Below the pieces are notes generated by a model. The model worked only from the letters and a program-made list of their open reading frames with translations. It made no database searches and was not told where the DNA came from. Shown piece after piece: positions 1-6,848 of a stretch of DNA of 8,915 nt (the stretch's first letter is position 1; every line of letters starts with the position of its first letter). The position numbers and the translations under genes are program-made. Source of the stretch: HGM05232 sp044433325 (GTDB lineage: Bacteria > Bacteroidota > Bacteroidia > Bacteroidales > Muribaculaceae); the NCBI GenBank assembly GCA_044433325.1, contig JAWXTT010000090.1, positions 1 to 8,915 of the forward strand. Reading direction: 5' to 3'.

Positions 1-958
1 GAACAGCACCTAAGAAATGTTTCGCTGAGAATGGACGGTATAGACGTACAAGGACTAAACCAACCTTTTCACCATTAGCCACCATATAATCGATAGCCTC
101 TTTAGCTGCTTCTGTAACTGAACCCATAGCTATAATTACACGTTCAGCATCTTCAGCTCCGTAGTAATCAAATAGGTTGTATGTACGACCAGTTAATTTA
201 GAAATTTCACCCATATAATCTTCAACGATTGCTGGGACAGCTGTATAGTAGTTGTTACAAGCCTCACGGTGTTGGAACATTACATCTGGATTTTCTGCCA
301 TACCTCTAGCCACAGGATTTTCTGGATTAAGAGCGCGTGCGCGGAAATCAGCTAAAGCCTCTTGATCCATAAGTGGAGCTAGGTCTTCATTTTCTAAAGT
401 TTCAATCTTTTGGATTTCGTGTGAAGTACGGAAACCATCAAAGAAGTTTACGAAAGGTACTCTTGATTTGATAGTTGCTAAATGTGCAACACCTGATAGG
501 TCCATAACCTCCTGAACAGAACCCTCAGCAAGCATAGCAAAACCTGTTTGACGTGTTGACATCACATCTTGATGATCACCAAAGATACATAATGCGTGTG
601 AAGCTAATGTTCTTGCAGACACGTGGAATACACATGGAAGAGCCTCACCAGCTATTTTGTACATATTAGGAATCATCAACAATAAACCTTGTGATGCAGT
701 GTATGTAGTAGTTAAAGCACCTGCTTGTAGTGAACCATGTAGCGCACCTGCCGCACCTGCTTCTGATTGCATCTCTTGTACTAGGACTGTCTCGCCAAAA
801 ATATTTTTTCGGCCAGCTGCTGACCACTCATCAACATATTCAGCCATAGTTGACGATGGGGTGATAGGATAAATAGCTGCAACTTCTGAGAACATATAAC
901 TAATATGTGCAGCAGCTTGATTTCCATCACAGGTCAAGAATTTTTTCTCTTTACTCAT
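1..958 (-). CDS. nifJ: Pyruvate:ferredoxin (flavodoxin) oxidoreductase, N-terminal part, cut by the window edge
   Basis: The product oxidises pyruvate with coenzyme A to acetyl-CoA and CO2 and passes the electrons to ferredoxin or flavodoxin, in the cytoplasm of anaerobes. The 319 residues seen are the first quarter or so of a family protein of roughly 1170-1200 residues. I read from the ATG at 956-958, which gives MSKEKKFLTCDGNQAAAHIS. The thiamine-diphosphate and pyruvate-binding N-terminal domain is recognisable: YPITPSS at 30-36, EMQSEAGAAG at 62-71 (E66 is probably the cofactor-activating glutamate), and SARTLASHAL at 114-123 with the substrate-contacting arginine R115, followed by IFGDHQDVM. 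Domain II starts near residue 271 (AERVIIAMGS). The ferredoxin-like iron-sulfur domain and the C-terminal domain lie outside the window. It is divergent from the helicase gene and has its own promoter. There is no Shine-Dalgarno sequence. A general 2-oxoacid oxidoreductase is a less likely alternative, because the single-chain architecture and these motifs fit NifJ closely. Confidence 0.95.
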   Translation of the reverse strand, partial: MSKEKKFLTCDGNQAAAHISYMFSEVAAIYPITPSSTMAEYVDEWSAAGRKNIFGETVLVQEMQSEAGAAGALHGSLQAGALTTTYTASQGLLLMIPNMYKIAGEALPCVFHVSARTLASHALCIFGDHQDVMSTRQTGFAMLAEGSVQEVMDLSGVAHLATIKSRVPFVNFFDGFRTSHEIQKIETLENEDLAPLMDQEALADFRARALNPENPVARGMAENPDVMFQHREACNNYYTAVPAIVEDYMGEISKLTGRTYNLFDYYGAEDAERVIIAMGSVTEAAKEAIDYMVANGEKVGLVLVRLYRPFSAKHFLGAV

Positions 959-1008
959 CTTTTGGAATCTATTTAATGTAAAATTTATACAAATTCAATG
1001 GGGAAATT

Positions 1009-1023
1009 AGAGCATCTCGCTCT
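1009..1023 (-). other. Small perfect hairpin in the nifJ leader
   Basis: On the minus strand AGAGC, loop GAGAT, GCTCT form a perfect 5-bp stem within the predicted untranslated leader of nifJ, about 50 bases before the start codon. No run of T follows it, so it is not a terminator. It could be a stability element or part of a larger leader fold. A GGGG run and a CCCC run flank it and could extend the structure. I cannot match it to a known riboswitch. Confidence 0.35.
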
Positions 1024-1042
1024 CTTACTGGGAGCAACAAAC

Positions 1043-1059
1043 CCCTAATCATCCCTAAT
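1043..1059 (+). repeat. Tandem CCCTAAT pair, 10-base period, at the predicted nifJ transcription start
   Basis: CCCTAAT occurs at 1043-1049 and again at 1053-1059, exactly 10 bases apart, which is about one turn of the helix. The pair lies immediately downstream of the predicted nifJ start of transcription, where a bound protein could block polymerase. The repeat is plain in the sequence. A regulatory role is only inferred, and a chance match is possible because each copy is short. Confidence 0.3.
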
Positions 1060-1066
1060 TAAACCG

Positions 1067-1097
1067 CAAATTTAATAAAATTTATCAGAGATACAAA
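1067..1097 (-). promoter_or_regulatory. Bacteroidota-type promoter for nifJ
   Basis: Read on the minus strand, TTTG at 1097-1094 is followed after 19 bases by TAAATTTG at 1074-1067. This matches the Bacteroidota sigma consensus, TTTG then 19-21 bases then TAnnTTTG, exactly, and it is the only site in the window with both elements. Transcription would begin near 1060 and leave a leader of about 100 bases before the nifJ ATG. The match is seen in the sequence; its use as a promoter is inferred. Confidence 0.72.
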
Positions 1098-1212
1098 GAA
1101 AAACTACACACAACTTAAAAAAATGTGCCACTACACAGCTTTTTAACACTGTGAAATATCACTAATTGTTTCATATTTTATCTCTTATAGTGTAAGTAAG
1201 TTATAATCTACG

Positions 1213-1220
1213 TACCTTTG
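1213..1220 (+). promoter_or_regulatory. -7 box (TACCTTTG) of the helicase gene
   Basis: TACCTTTG matches TAnnTTTG exactly and lies 20 bases before the helicase ATG, giving a predicted leader of roughly 15 bases. I see no TTTG or TTG at the right distance upstream (about 1190-1194), so only half of the promoter is supported. The same 8-mer precedes cdsA. Confidence 0.5.
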
Positions 1221-1240
1221 CACACTTAAAGTAAGAATAT

Positions 1241-2569
1241 ATGAAGAATAAAGAGATATTAGCGGCAATTAATAACAAATTACAGATTGAAACGCTTAAC
1301 GATATGCAACAAGAGGTGTTAGATAAGTCATCATCAGTAGGTAATAGTTTAATCCTCTCACCAACAGGTTCGGGTAAAACCCTAGCCTTTGCAATACTTA
1401 TCTTAAAATCATTAAAAGCAAAGGGAAATAGTGGCAAGGTGCAATCACTAGTAATTACCCCTACTCGTGAATTAACCATTCAGGTACATAATATATTGCG
1501 AGCCATAGCCATTGACTATAAAGTGACTGCTTGTTATGGTGGTCATAGCGTTATGGATGAAACAAACTCACTTTCGGTTACTCCTGATATTATCATTAGT
1601 ACTCCTGGGAGATTAATGGACCATATTAATCGTGGCAATATAGATATTTATACCACCTCAACACTGGTATTAGATGAATTTGATAAATCATTAGAGCTAG
1701 GATTCCACGTTGAGATGAAACAGATATTAAAGCTAATGCCTAACCTATCACGTCGTATCCTAACCTCAGCAACTCAGCTAAGTATGATACCTGATTTTGT
1801 TAAGTTTGAGAGTTATGAATGTTTTAACTATCTATCTAAAAATGACAATCTGCGTGAGCGACTAACCATAAACCAAGTAGAATCACCTGAGAATGACAAG
1901 ATAAATCCACTTGTTGACTTACTTAAAAATATCCCAACAGGATTAACTATAATATTCTCTAACTATCGAGAATCAGCTGAACGCATCTACAACGAACTAC
2001 TAAAATACAACCTACCAGTTGGTGTATATCATGGCGGATTAGAGCAGAAAGATCGTGAAAAATTCTTAGCAATGTTCAACAATGGCACATATAAGATACT
2101 TTCAACAACCGACTTAGGAGCGCGTGGATTAGATATTAAGCAAATAGAAAATATTATCCATTACCATATCCCAACATCACAGGAGAATTACACCCACCGT
2201 AATGGTCGTACTGCCCGTATTGACAACAATGGTAATATATATGTGATAACCTCACCAGTGGATAAGATACCTGAATATATGAGCTTTGATAACAAAGTCA
2301 CGCTTAATCCTGATGCTGAGATGGCGTTTAAGATTGACACCGTTACAATATATCTATCAGCAGGTAAAAAGGAGAAAATCTCAAAGGGTGATATCGTCGG
2401 ATTCTTAATCAAAAATAGCATCCTAGAATCCTCAGATATAGGCGTAATAGATATAAAAGACCACTACTCACTAGTAGCCCTACCATCCGACAAAGTCAAT
2501 GAAGCCCTACAAAATATCGAAGGCAAAAAAATCAAAAACCAACGCCTCCGCATCGGAATCACAAGCTAA
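1241..2569 (+). CDS. DEAD-box-type ATP-dependent RNA helicase with DbpA-like C-terminal RNA-binding domain
   Basis: This is a 442-residue superfamily 2 RNA helicase, expected to unwind or remodel RNA with ATP. The C-terminal domain suggests work on 23S rRNA in ribosome assembly, as for DbpA. The motifs appear in order: Q-motif region LNDMQQ at 19-24, motif I SPTGSGKT at 40-47, PTRELT at 74-79, GG at 100-101, TPGRL at 121-125, motif II DEFD at 145-148, SAT at 176-178, motif IV near IIFSNYRES at 237-245, motif V STTDLGARGLDI at 288-299, and motif VI HRNGRTAR at 319-326. Residues from about 366 to 440, with GDIVGFLI and IGVIDIKD, resemble the DbpA/CsdA RNA-binding fold. The odd point is DEFD in place of DEAD; all other motifs look functional. 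Its length is close to that of E. coli DbpA, and there is no long basic tail of the RhlE or CsdA type. The gene is monocistronic and ends in a strong terminator. The ATG at 1241 has no Shine-Dalgarno sequence but fits the -7 box. Confidence 0.93.
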   Translation: MKNKEILAAINNKLQIETLNDMQQEVLDKSSSVGNSLILSPTGSGKTLAFAILILKSLKAKGNSGKVQSLVITPTRELTIQVHNILRAIAIDYKVTACYGGHSVMDETNSLSVTPDIIISTPGRLMDHINRGNIDIYTTSTLVLDEFDKSLELGFHVEMKQILKLMPNLSRRILTSATQLSMIPDFVKFESYECFNYLSKNDNLRERLTINQVESPENDKINPLVDLLKNIPTGLTIIFSNYRESAERIYNELLKYNLPVGVYHGGLEQKDREKFLAMFNNGTYKILSTTDLGARGLDIKQIENIIHYHIPTSQENYTHRNGRTARIDNNGNIYVITSPVDKIPEYMSFDNKVTLNPDAEMAFKIDTVTIYLSAGKKEKISKGDIVGFLIKNSILESSDIGVIDIKDHYSLVALPSDKVNEALQNIEGKKIKNQRLRIGITS

Positions 2570-2604
2570 TAAGCGGTGAGTACACGGAAAAGAGAAGATA
2601 AGAG

Positions 2605-2652
2605 AGGCTGTCCCAAAATCATAATCATAAAGTGATTTGGTACAGCCTTTTT
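2605..2652 (+). terminator. Strong hairpin terminator between convergent helicase gene and trxA
   Basis: The arm 2605-2621 pairs with 2633-2648 through 15 base pairs, with one C/T mismatch and one bulged A. The outer block is AGGCTGT/ACAGCCT, the inner block is CCAAA(A)TCA/TGATTTGG, and the loop is 11 bases. Five T residues follow on the plus strand, so it ends the helicase transcript 36 bases after its stop codon. On the minus strand the hairpin is followed by a pyrimidine-rich stretch (CTCTTATCTTCTCTTT), so it may also stop trxA transcription. Confidence 0.82.
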
Positions 2653-2661
2653 ATTATTTAT

Positions 2662-2679
2662 AAAAATGGAGATTACTCC
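2662..2679 (-). terminator. Possible short terminator after trxA
   Basis: On the minus strand, 12 bases after the trxA stop codon, GGAG-TAAT-CTCC forms a 4-bp stem followed by ATTTTTA. The layout is right for an intrinsic terminator, but the stem is very short. The large hairpin just beyond it is the more credible end of the trxA transcript. Confidence 0.25.
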
Positions 2680-2690
2680 CCACTAAAGTA

Positions 2691-3005
2691 TTACATTATA
2701 GCACTTATCTTAGCTTCTAGTTCAGCTTTTGTTACTGAACCTACTACGCGGTCTTTTAATTCTCCATCTTTGAAGAATAGTAGTGTTGGGATATTACGTA
2801 TTCCATATTCTGAGCTGATGTCTGAATCATCATCTACGTTGTATTTACCAATTGTAACTTGACCCTCAAATTGAGCAGCCAACTCATCCACGATTGGAGC
2901 AATACGTTTACATGGACCACACCATTCAGCCCAAAAATCAATAACTACAGGTTTCCCCGACTCAATAATCTCTTTAGCATTCTCATCAGTAAAATTAAAA
3001 GCCAT
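2691..3005 (-). CDS. trxA: Thioredoxin
   Basis: This is a 104-residue cytoplasmic thioredoxin, the normal length for the family, which reduces protein disulfides and is recharged by thioredoxin reductase. The redox site WCGPC is at 28-32 (C29 and C32) inside VVIDFWAEWCGPCKRIAP. The buried aspartate of the family is D23, and the cis-proline loop IRNIPTLLFF carries P73. There is no signal peptide, so it is not a periplasmic thiol exchanger. It lies 62 bases downstream of dnaE on the same strand, a neighbourhood I recall from Bacteroides-like genomes, so read-through from dnaE is likely. A -7 box in the gap suggests an additional promoter of its own. The leader before the ATG at 3005 is A-rich and lacks a Shine-Dalgarno sequence. 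Confidence 0.97.
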   Translation of the reverse strand: MAFNFTDENAKEIIESGKPVVIDFWAEWCGPCKRIAPIVDELAAQFEGQVTIGKYNVDDDSDISSEYGIRNIPTLLFFKDGELKDRVVGSVTKAELEAKISAIM

Positions 3006-3038
3006 ATCTATTTTTATTTTTTAGTTTTTTTGTATCCA

Positions 3039-3046
3039 CAAATTTA
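3039..3046 (-). promoter_or_regulatory. -7 box (TAAATTTG) upstream of trxA
   Basis: On the minus strand TAAATTTG matches TAnnTTTG and is the same 8-mer as the nifJ -7 box. It lies in the dnaE-trxA gap, 33 bases before the trxA ATG. No TTTG is present at the proper distance upstream, which would fall at the dnaE stop codon. It may give trxA expression independent of dnaE. Confidence 0.4.
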
Positions 3047-3067
3047 ATATAAAGTGATTAATTATTC

Positions 3068-6000
3068 TTAGTTTATTTCAAATAAAATTTCACTATCTTT
3101 TAAGAAATTTATTAACTCGGTGGTAATCGGCATTTTAAATCGTGACTTCATCAAAACACCTTTATTGAACTTACTATCGGTAATATTAACATATAATTCA
3201 CCCTTATTGCTAGTTGATTTAGTTCTAAACTCACTTAAACTATCTATAAATACGTTATTTAAATCCCCCTCGTTCAAGGTAATAGTAATCTTATTAATCA
3301 TCTTGCCCTTAAAATCCTCAATCAAATCTATCCCGTCAATACGGAGCATTGTATTTCCATTATATTTATTCTTAGAATATGAACCACGCACCATAATTGG
3401 AGTTCCTGCGACACCATATTTCTGATAATCTATAAAATTCTTGCCAAATAATCTCAGCTCAGTCGAACCTGAGAAATCCTCAATCTTAATAATACCGAAA
3501 CTACCCCCATTATTAGCAGGTCTTACCGCAAAATCCATCACCAATCCACCGAATATTAATGGCGTATCCAATATCTCACGTTTCTCAGCCAGTTCCTTAA
3601 TCTTAGTATTAAAACCATACTCCACCTCCATATGATACTTATCCAATGGATGCGCTGATAGGTACATACCAACCAACTCACGTTCCAAATCTAAGCGTTG
3701 TAGGTCAGTCCACTTAACGCCTTTAGGTATTTGTGGTTTAGTGGTTATCGAATCTGCAATATCACCGAATAGGGAATTAGCTTGCGTTATCTTATCCTGT
3801 TGATAGCGTTGTCCATAACGTACTAGCACCTCAGTAAATGTTTCATCTTTGATATTTTTCTCCATAAAATCTTCACGAGAAATCTCATCAAAGGAGTCAA
3901 AACCTCCTGCCAAAGCTAACGACTCAATTGTCTTACGGTTACAGTTAGATAAACTCACACGCTCAACGAAATCATATATCGATTTAAATGCACCATTAGC
4001 TTTACGCTCATCGATAATAGCATTAACGGCATTAACACCCACACCCTTAATAGCGGCAAGCCCAAAACGTATATCACCACTCTTATTTACACTAAAGGAA
4101 ACGTAACTCTCATTTACATCAGGACCTTTTACCGCAATCTTCATCGCTTTACATTCATCCATAAAACGAGTTAAGGTTTCGATATCGCTAAGGTTTCGAC
4201 TTAAAACCGAAGCCATATATTCAGATGGGAAATTAGCCTTCAGGTATGATGTCTGGAACGCTACATAGCTGTAACAGGTCGAGTGGCTTTTATTGAAAGC
4301 ATATGATGCAAACTTTTCCCAGTCACCCCATATCTTCTCCAAGACCTCCTCGTCATGACCACGTTCACTACCACCCTTAATAAATTTAGGTTTTAGCTTA
4401 TTTAGCTTTTCGATAAGTTTCTTACCCATAGCCTTACGCAACTCATCAGACTGCCCACGTGTGAACCCTGCCAATAGTCGCGATAGTAACATCACCTGTT
4501 CCTGATACACCGTAATACCATACGTATCTTTCAGGTATTGCTCCATGATAGGTATATCATACTCAATAGGCTCAATACCATGCTTACGAGCGATAAACTG
4601 AGGAATATAATCCATAGGACCAGGACGATACAGAGCATTCATCGCAATCAAATCCTCAAAGGTACTAGGTTTCAACTCTCGTAGATATTTCTGCATACCA
4701 GCAGACTCAAACTGGAAAGTACCTGTTGTATGACCTTGACAATATAGCTCATATGTTTTAGCGTCATCCAATGGGACATTATCTATATCAATATCTATAC
4801 CTCTAGTTTGCTTTATATTCTGGATAGCCTCCTTGATAATTGAAAGAGTTTTCAGCCCCAAGAAGTCCATCTTAATCAGACCTGTATCCTCAATCACACT
4901 ACCCTCATACTGAGTTACTAGCTGCATAACACCATCCTTATCAGCAGCTGTACATACAGGAACCCAATCAGTGATAGCATCACGACCAATAATTACGCCG
5001 CATGCATGCACCCCACGACTTCTTACAGTACCCTCTAAGGATAGAGCATATTTCAGCGTACTAGTAATAAATGGATCACTCCCCTCATACTCAGCACGTA
5101 ATTCAGGCACATATTCTATACAATTTTTGAGATTAATTTTAGGGGCTTTACCATTTTCCTGCACAGGCAACTTCATAGGAATCATCTTAGCCAGACGCTT
5201 ACTCTCAGGCAATGGTAATTGCTGCACCCTAGCCACATCATTGATAGCAGACTTAGCCGCCATTGTTCCATAAGTAATAATTCTAGCTACCTTCTCCTCG
5301 CCATATTTATCGGTTACATATCTTAATACATCAGCACGTCCATCATCATCAAAGTCAATATCAATATCGGGCAATGAGATACGGTCTGGATTCAAGAAAC
5401 GTTCAAATAGCAAGTCATATTTAATAGGATCAATCTGCGTAATCCATAGACAATATGCTACCGCTGAACCAGCCGCCGAACCACGACCAGGACCAATAGC
5501 AACCCCCATCTCACGACCTGCACGTATAAAGTCATACACAATCAAGAAGTAACCAGGGAATCCCATATTCTTAATAGTTTCTAACTCAAAATCAAGTCGT
5601 TCACGTTGCTCATCATTAATCTCACCCCAACGTTTCTTAGCCCCCTCATATACTAAATATCTCAGATACTCATTATTTTCACTGAAACCCTCTGGAAGTG
5701 GGAAGTTAGGCAAGATAGGACCATGGTCAATGCTATAAATCTCAATCTTCTTTAAGATATCAGCAGTATTAGATAACGCTTCAGGTAGGTCAGCAAACAA
5801 TTCATTCATCTCCGCCTGAGATTTTAGCCACTCTTGCTTTGAGTATAACATCCTCTTCTCATCATTAAGATATTTACCTGTTGACATACATATCAACCTA
5901 TCATGAGCCTCAGCATCCGCCTCATTAGTAAAGTGGACATCATTAGTACATATTATCTTAATATCAAGCTCACGAGCAATCTCAACTAATACCTTATTTA

Positions 6001-6694
6001 CACTCTGTTGTATAGGATAAACCTCATGATTGGCACGCACTTCGGTAGCTTTATGGCGTTGAAGCTCTATATAATAATCATCACCAAATACACCTTTGAA
6101 CCATTTAACCGTTTCACGCGCTTCATCTATCAATCCTTGTTGAATTAATCTAGGCACTTCACCCCCTAAACAAGCTGAACTAATTATCAACCCCTCCTTA
6201 TAACGCTCTAAGTTAACCTTATCAATACGTGGGTGTGAGTAAAATCCATCAGTCCACGCCAATGATACTAGCTTGATTAGATTATGATACCCTACCTCAT
6301 TTTTAGCCAAGACAACAAGGTGACGACCAGTATCACGTTTTGATGTACGCTCAGCCATAGTTTTGTCTGCTACATACATTTCACAACCAAATATTGGCGT
6401 AAATATCTTATCTTTAGCGGCTTGTAGATTAGCTTGAATTTCATCTGTTGATTCACCCTTCTCTACGGCCTCAGCTAATTCCGTTTCTAAGCTCTTGATA
6501 GCATCCTTTGTTGCTGAATTTTTTCTCTTTACATAATTAAAAAACTCCTTCATACCAAACATATTTCCATGATCGGTAAGCGCAATACCCTTCATCCCAT
6601 CAGCAATAGCTTTATCTACTAATGATGAAATTGAAGCTTGACCATCCAAAATTGAGAATTGGGAGTGGACATGTAAGTGAACAAATGGCTGCAT
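3068..6694 (-). CDS. dnaE: DNA polymerase III alpha subunit (replicative polymerase), DnaE type
   Basis: This 1208-residue protein is the catalytic subunit of the replicative polymerase. The PHP domain fills roughly residues 1-285. Its metal-site motifs all look intact: HLHVH at 6-10, TDHGN at 40-44, E105 in GCEMYVA, H125 in RHLVVLA, C175 in ACLGGE, H214, and NDVH at 251-254. A charged, Ala-rich helical insertion occupies about 58-97. The palm holds GPGRGSAAGS at 401-410, PDIDIDF at 442-448 (first two catalytic aspartates) and D610 in KMDFLGLKTL. The fingers and clamp-binding region follow, with NKSHSTCYSYVAFQTSYLKA at 801-820, helix-hairpin-helix GLAAIKGVGVNAV at 878-890, and clamp-binding QANSLF at 971-976. 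An OB fold lies at about 1043-1127, and the C-terminal tail ends in EILFEIN. The length is normal for DnaE. The ATG at 6694 directly precedes the PHP motif and has no Shine-Dalgarno sequence. trxA follows 62 bases downstream, and umuDC is divergent. Fold assignments are from motifs only. Confidence 0.98.
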   Translation of the reverse strand: MQPFVHLHVHSQFSILDGQASISSLVDKAIADGMKGIALTDHGNMFGMKEFFNYVKRKNSATKDAIKSLETELAEAVEKGESTDEIQANLQAAKDKIFTPIFGCEMYVADKTMAERTSKRDTGRHLVVLAKNEVGYHNLIKLVSLAWTDGFYSHPRIDKVNLERYKEGLIISSACLGGEVPRLIQQGLIDEARETVKWFKGVFGDDYYIELQRHKATEVRANHEVYPIQQSVNKVLVEIARELDIKIICTNDVHFTNEADAEAHDRLICMSTGKYLNDEKRMLYSKQEWLKSQAEMNELFADLPEALSNTADILKKIEIYSIDHGPILPNFPLPEGFSENNEYLRYLVYEGAKKRWGEINDEQRERLDFELETIKNMGFPGYFLIVYDFIRAGREMGVAIGPGRGSAAGSAVAYCLWITQIDPIKYDLLFERFLNPDRISLPDIDIDFDDDGRADVLRYVTDKYGEEKVARIITYGTMAAKSAINDVARVQQLPLPESKRLAKMIPMKLPVQENGKAPKINLKNCIEYVPELRAEYEGSDPFITSTLKYALSLEGTVRSRGVHACGVIIGRDAITDWVPVCTAADKDGVMQLVTQYEGSVIEDTGLIKMDFLGLKTLSIIKEAIQNIKQTRGIDIDIDNVPLDDAKTYELYCQGHTTGTFQFESAGMQKYLRELKPSTFEDLIAMNALYRPGPMDYIPQFIARKHGIEPIEYDIPIMEQYLKDTYGITVYQEQVMLLSRLLAGFTRGQSDELRKAMGKKLIEKLNKLKPKFIKGGSERGHDEEVLEKIWGDWEKFASYAFNKSHSTCYSYVAFQTSYLKANFPSEYMASVLSRNLSDIETLTRFMDECKAMKIAVKGPDVNESYVSFSVNKSGDIRFGLAAIKGVGVNAVNAIIDERKANGAFKSIYDFVERVSLSNCNRKTIESLALAGGFDSFDEISREDFMEKNIKDETFTEVLVRYGQRYQQDKITQANSLFGDIADSITTKPQIPKGVKWTDLQRLDLERELVGMYLSAHPLDKYHMEVEYGFNTKIKELAEKREILDTPLIFGGLVMDFAVRPANNGGSFGIIKIEDFSGSTELRLFGKNFIDYQKYGVAGTPIMVRGSYSKNKYNGNTMLRIDGIDLIEDFKGKMINKITITLNEGDLNNVFIDSLSEFRTKSTSNKGELYVNITDSKFNKGVLMKSRFKMPITTELINFLKDSEILFEIN

Positions 6695-6737
6695 ATCTTA
6701 TTATATTTTAAAGGCTAGAAAATGAATCGTAAAGATA

Positions 6738-6745
6738 CAAAATTA
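6738..6745 (-). promoter_or_regulatory. -7 box (TAATTTTG) of dnaE
   Basis: On the minus strand TAATTTTG matches TAnnTTTG and lies 43 bases before the dnaE ATG, predicting a leader of about 35 bases. There is no TTTG at the expected distance upstream. An inverted repeat sits there instead, sharing one base with the box. The same 8-mer, in the opposite orientation, is the umuD box. Confidence 0.5.
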
Positions 6746-6768
6746 CAATGTAAAAAATAGCACATTGT
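6745..6768. promoter_or_regulatory. Inverted repeat ACAATGT-N10-ACATTGT, possible operator at the dnaE promoter
   Basis: ACAATGT at 6745-6751 and ACATTGT at 6762-6768 are perfect 7-base inverted arms with a 10-base spacer, a layout typical of sites for dimeric regulators. The repeat begins at the last base of the dnaE -7 box and fills the place of the upstream promoter element, so a bound protein would probably affect dnaE. No long T run follows on either strand, so it is not a terminator. The binding protein is unknown. Confidence 0.4.
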
Positions 6769-6780
6769 TAATAACTATTT

Positions 6781-6808
6781 TTGATTTCTTTTATAATAGC
6801 AAAATCAA
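6781..6808. promoter_or_regulatory. Inverted repeat TTGATTT-N14-AAATCAA, possible operator of umuDC
   Basis: TTGATTT at 6781-6787 and AAATCAA at 6802-6808 are perfect 7-base inverted arms with a 14-base spacer. The 28-base site ends 10 bases before the umuD -7 box and covers the position expected for the upstream promoter element. That is where a damage-responsive repressor could sit. It does not resemble the E. coli LexA box (CTG-N10-CAG) or the Gram-positive one. The arms are AT-rich, so chance occurrence is possible. Confidence 0.4.
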
Positions 6809-6818
6809 TATTTGTTCC

Positions 6819-6826
6819 TAATTTTG
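6819..6826 (+). promoter_or_regulatory. -7 box (TAATTTTG) of umuDC
   Basis: TAATTTTG matches TAnnTTTG and lies 22 bases before the umuD ATG, predicting a leader of roughly 15 bases. No TTTG is found at the normal upstream distance (about 6795-6799). A weak upstream element is usual for promoters that are off until induced, which would suit a damage-response operon, but this is inference. Confidence 0.5.
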
Positions 6827-6848
6827 CAACATATAGAATAAACAATTT

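Noticed and set aside
657..872. 71-residue plus-strand open frame within nifJ
   Set aside because: It is antisense to the strongly conserved NifJ N-terminal domain. Its Cys/Ala richness is explained by reading NifJ codons backwards.
1201..1479. 92-residue minus-strand open frame at the helicase start
   Set aside because: It overlaps motif I of the helicase in reverse and covers its promoter region. No independent support.
2605..2652. Inverted repeat as the end of an insertion sequence
   Set aside because: There is no transposase or partner repeat. Its place between convergent genes and its T run fit a terminator.
2632..3047. Two plus-strand open frames of 76 and 62 residues across trxA
   Set aside because: The opposite strand encodes an unmistakable thioredoxin. 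The first frame also begins inside the terminator hairpin.
3120..5273. Several 64-101-residue open frames on the plus strand within dnaE
   Set aside because: All are antisense to conserved DnaE domains and none shows a credible family motif. They arise from the reverse reading of a real gene.
6781..6808. LexA box upstream of umuD
   Set aside because: Neither CTG-N10-CAG nor a GAAC-N4-GTTC type site is present. The dyad found here has a different sequence and spacing, so I describe it only as a possible operator.
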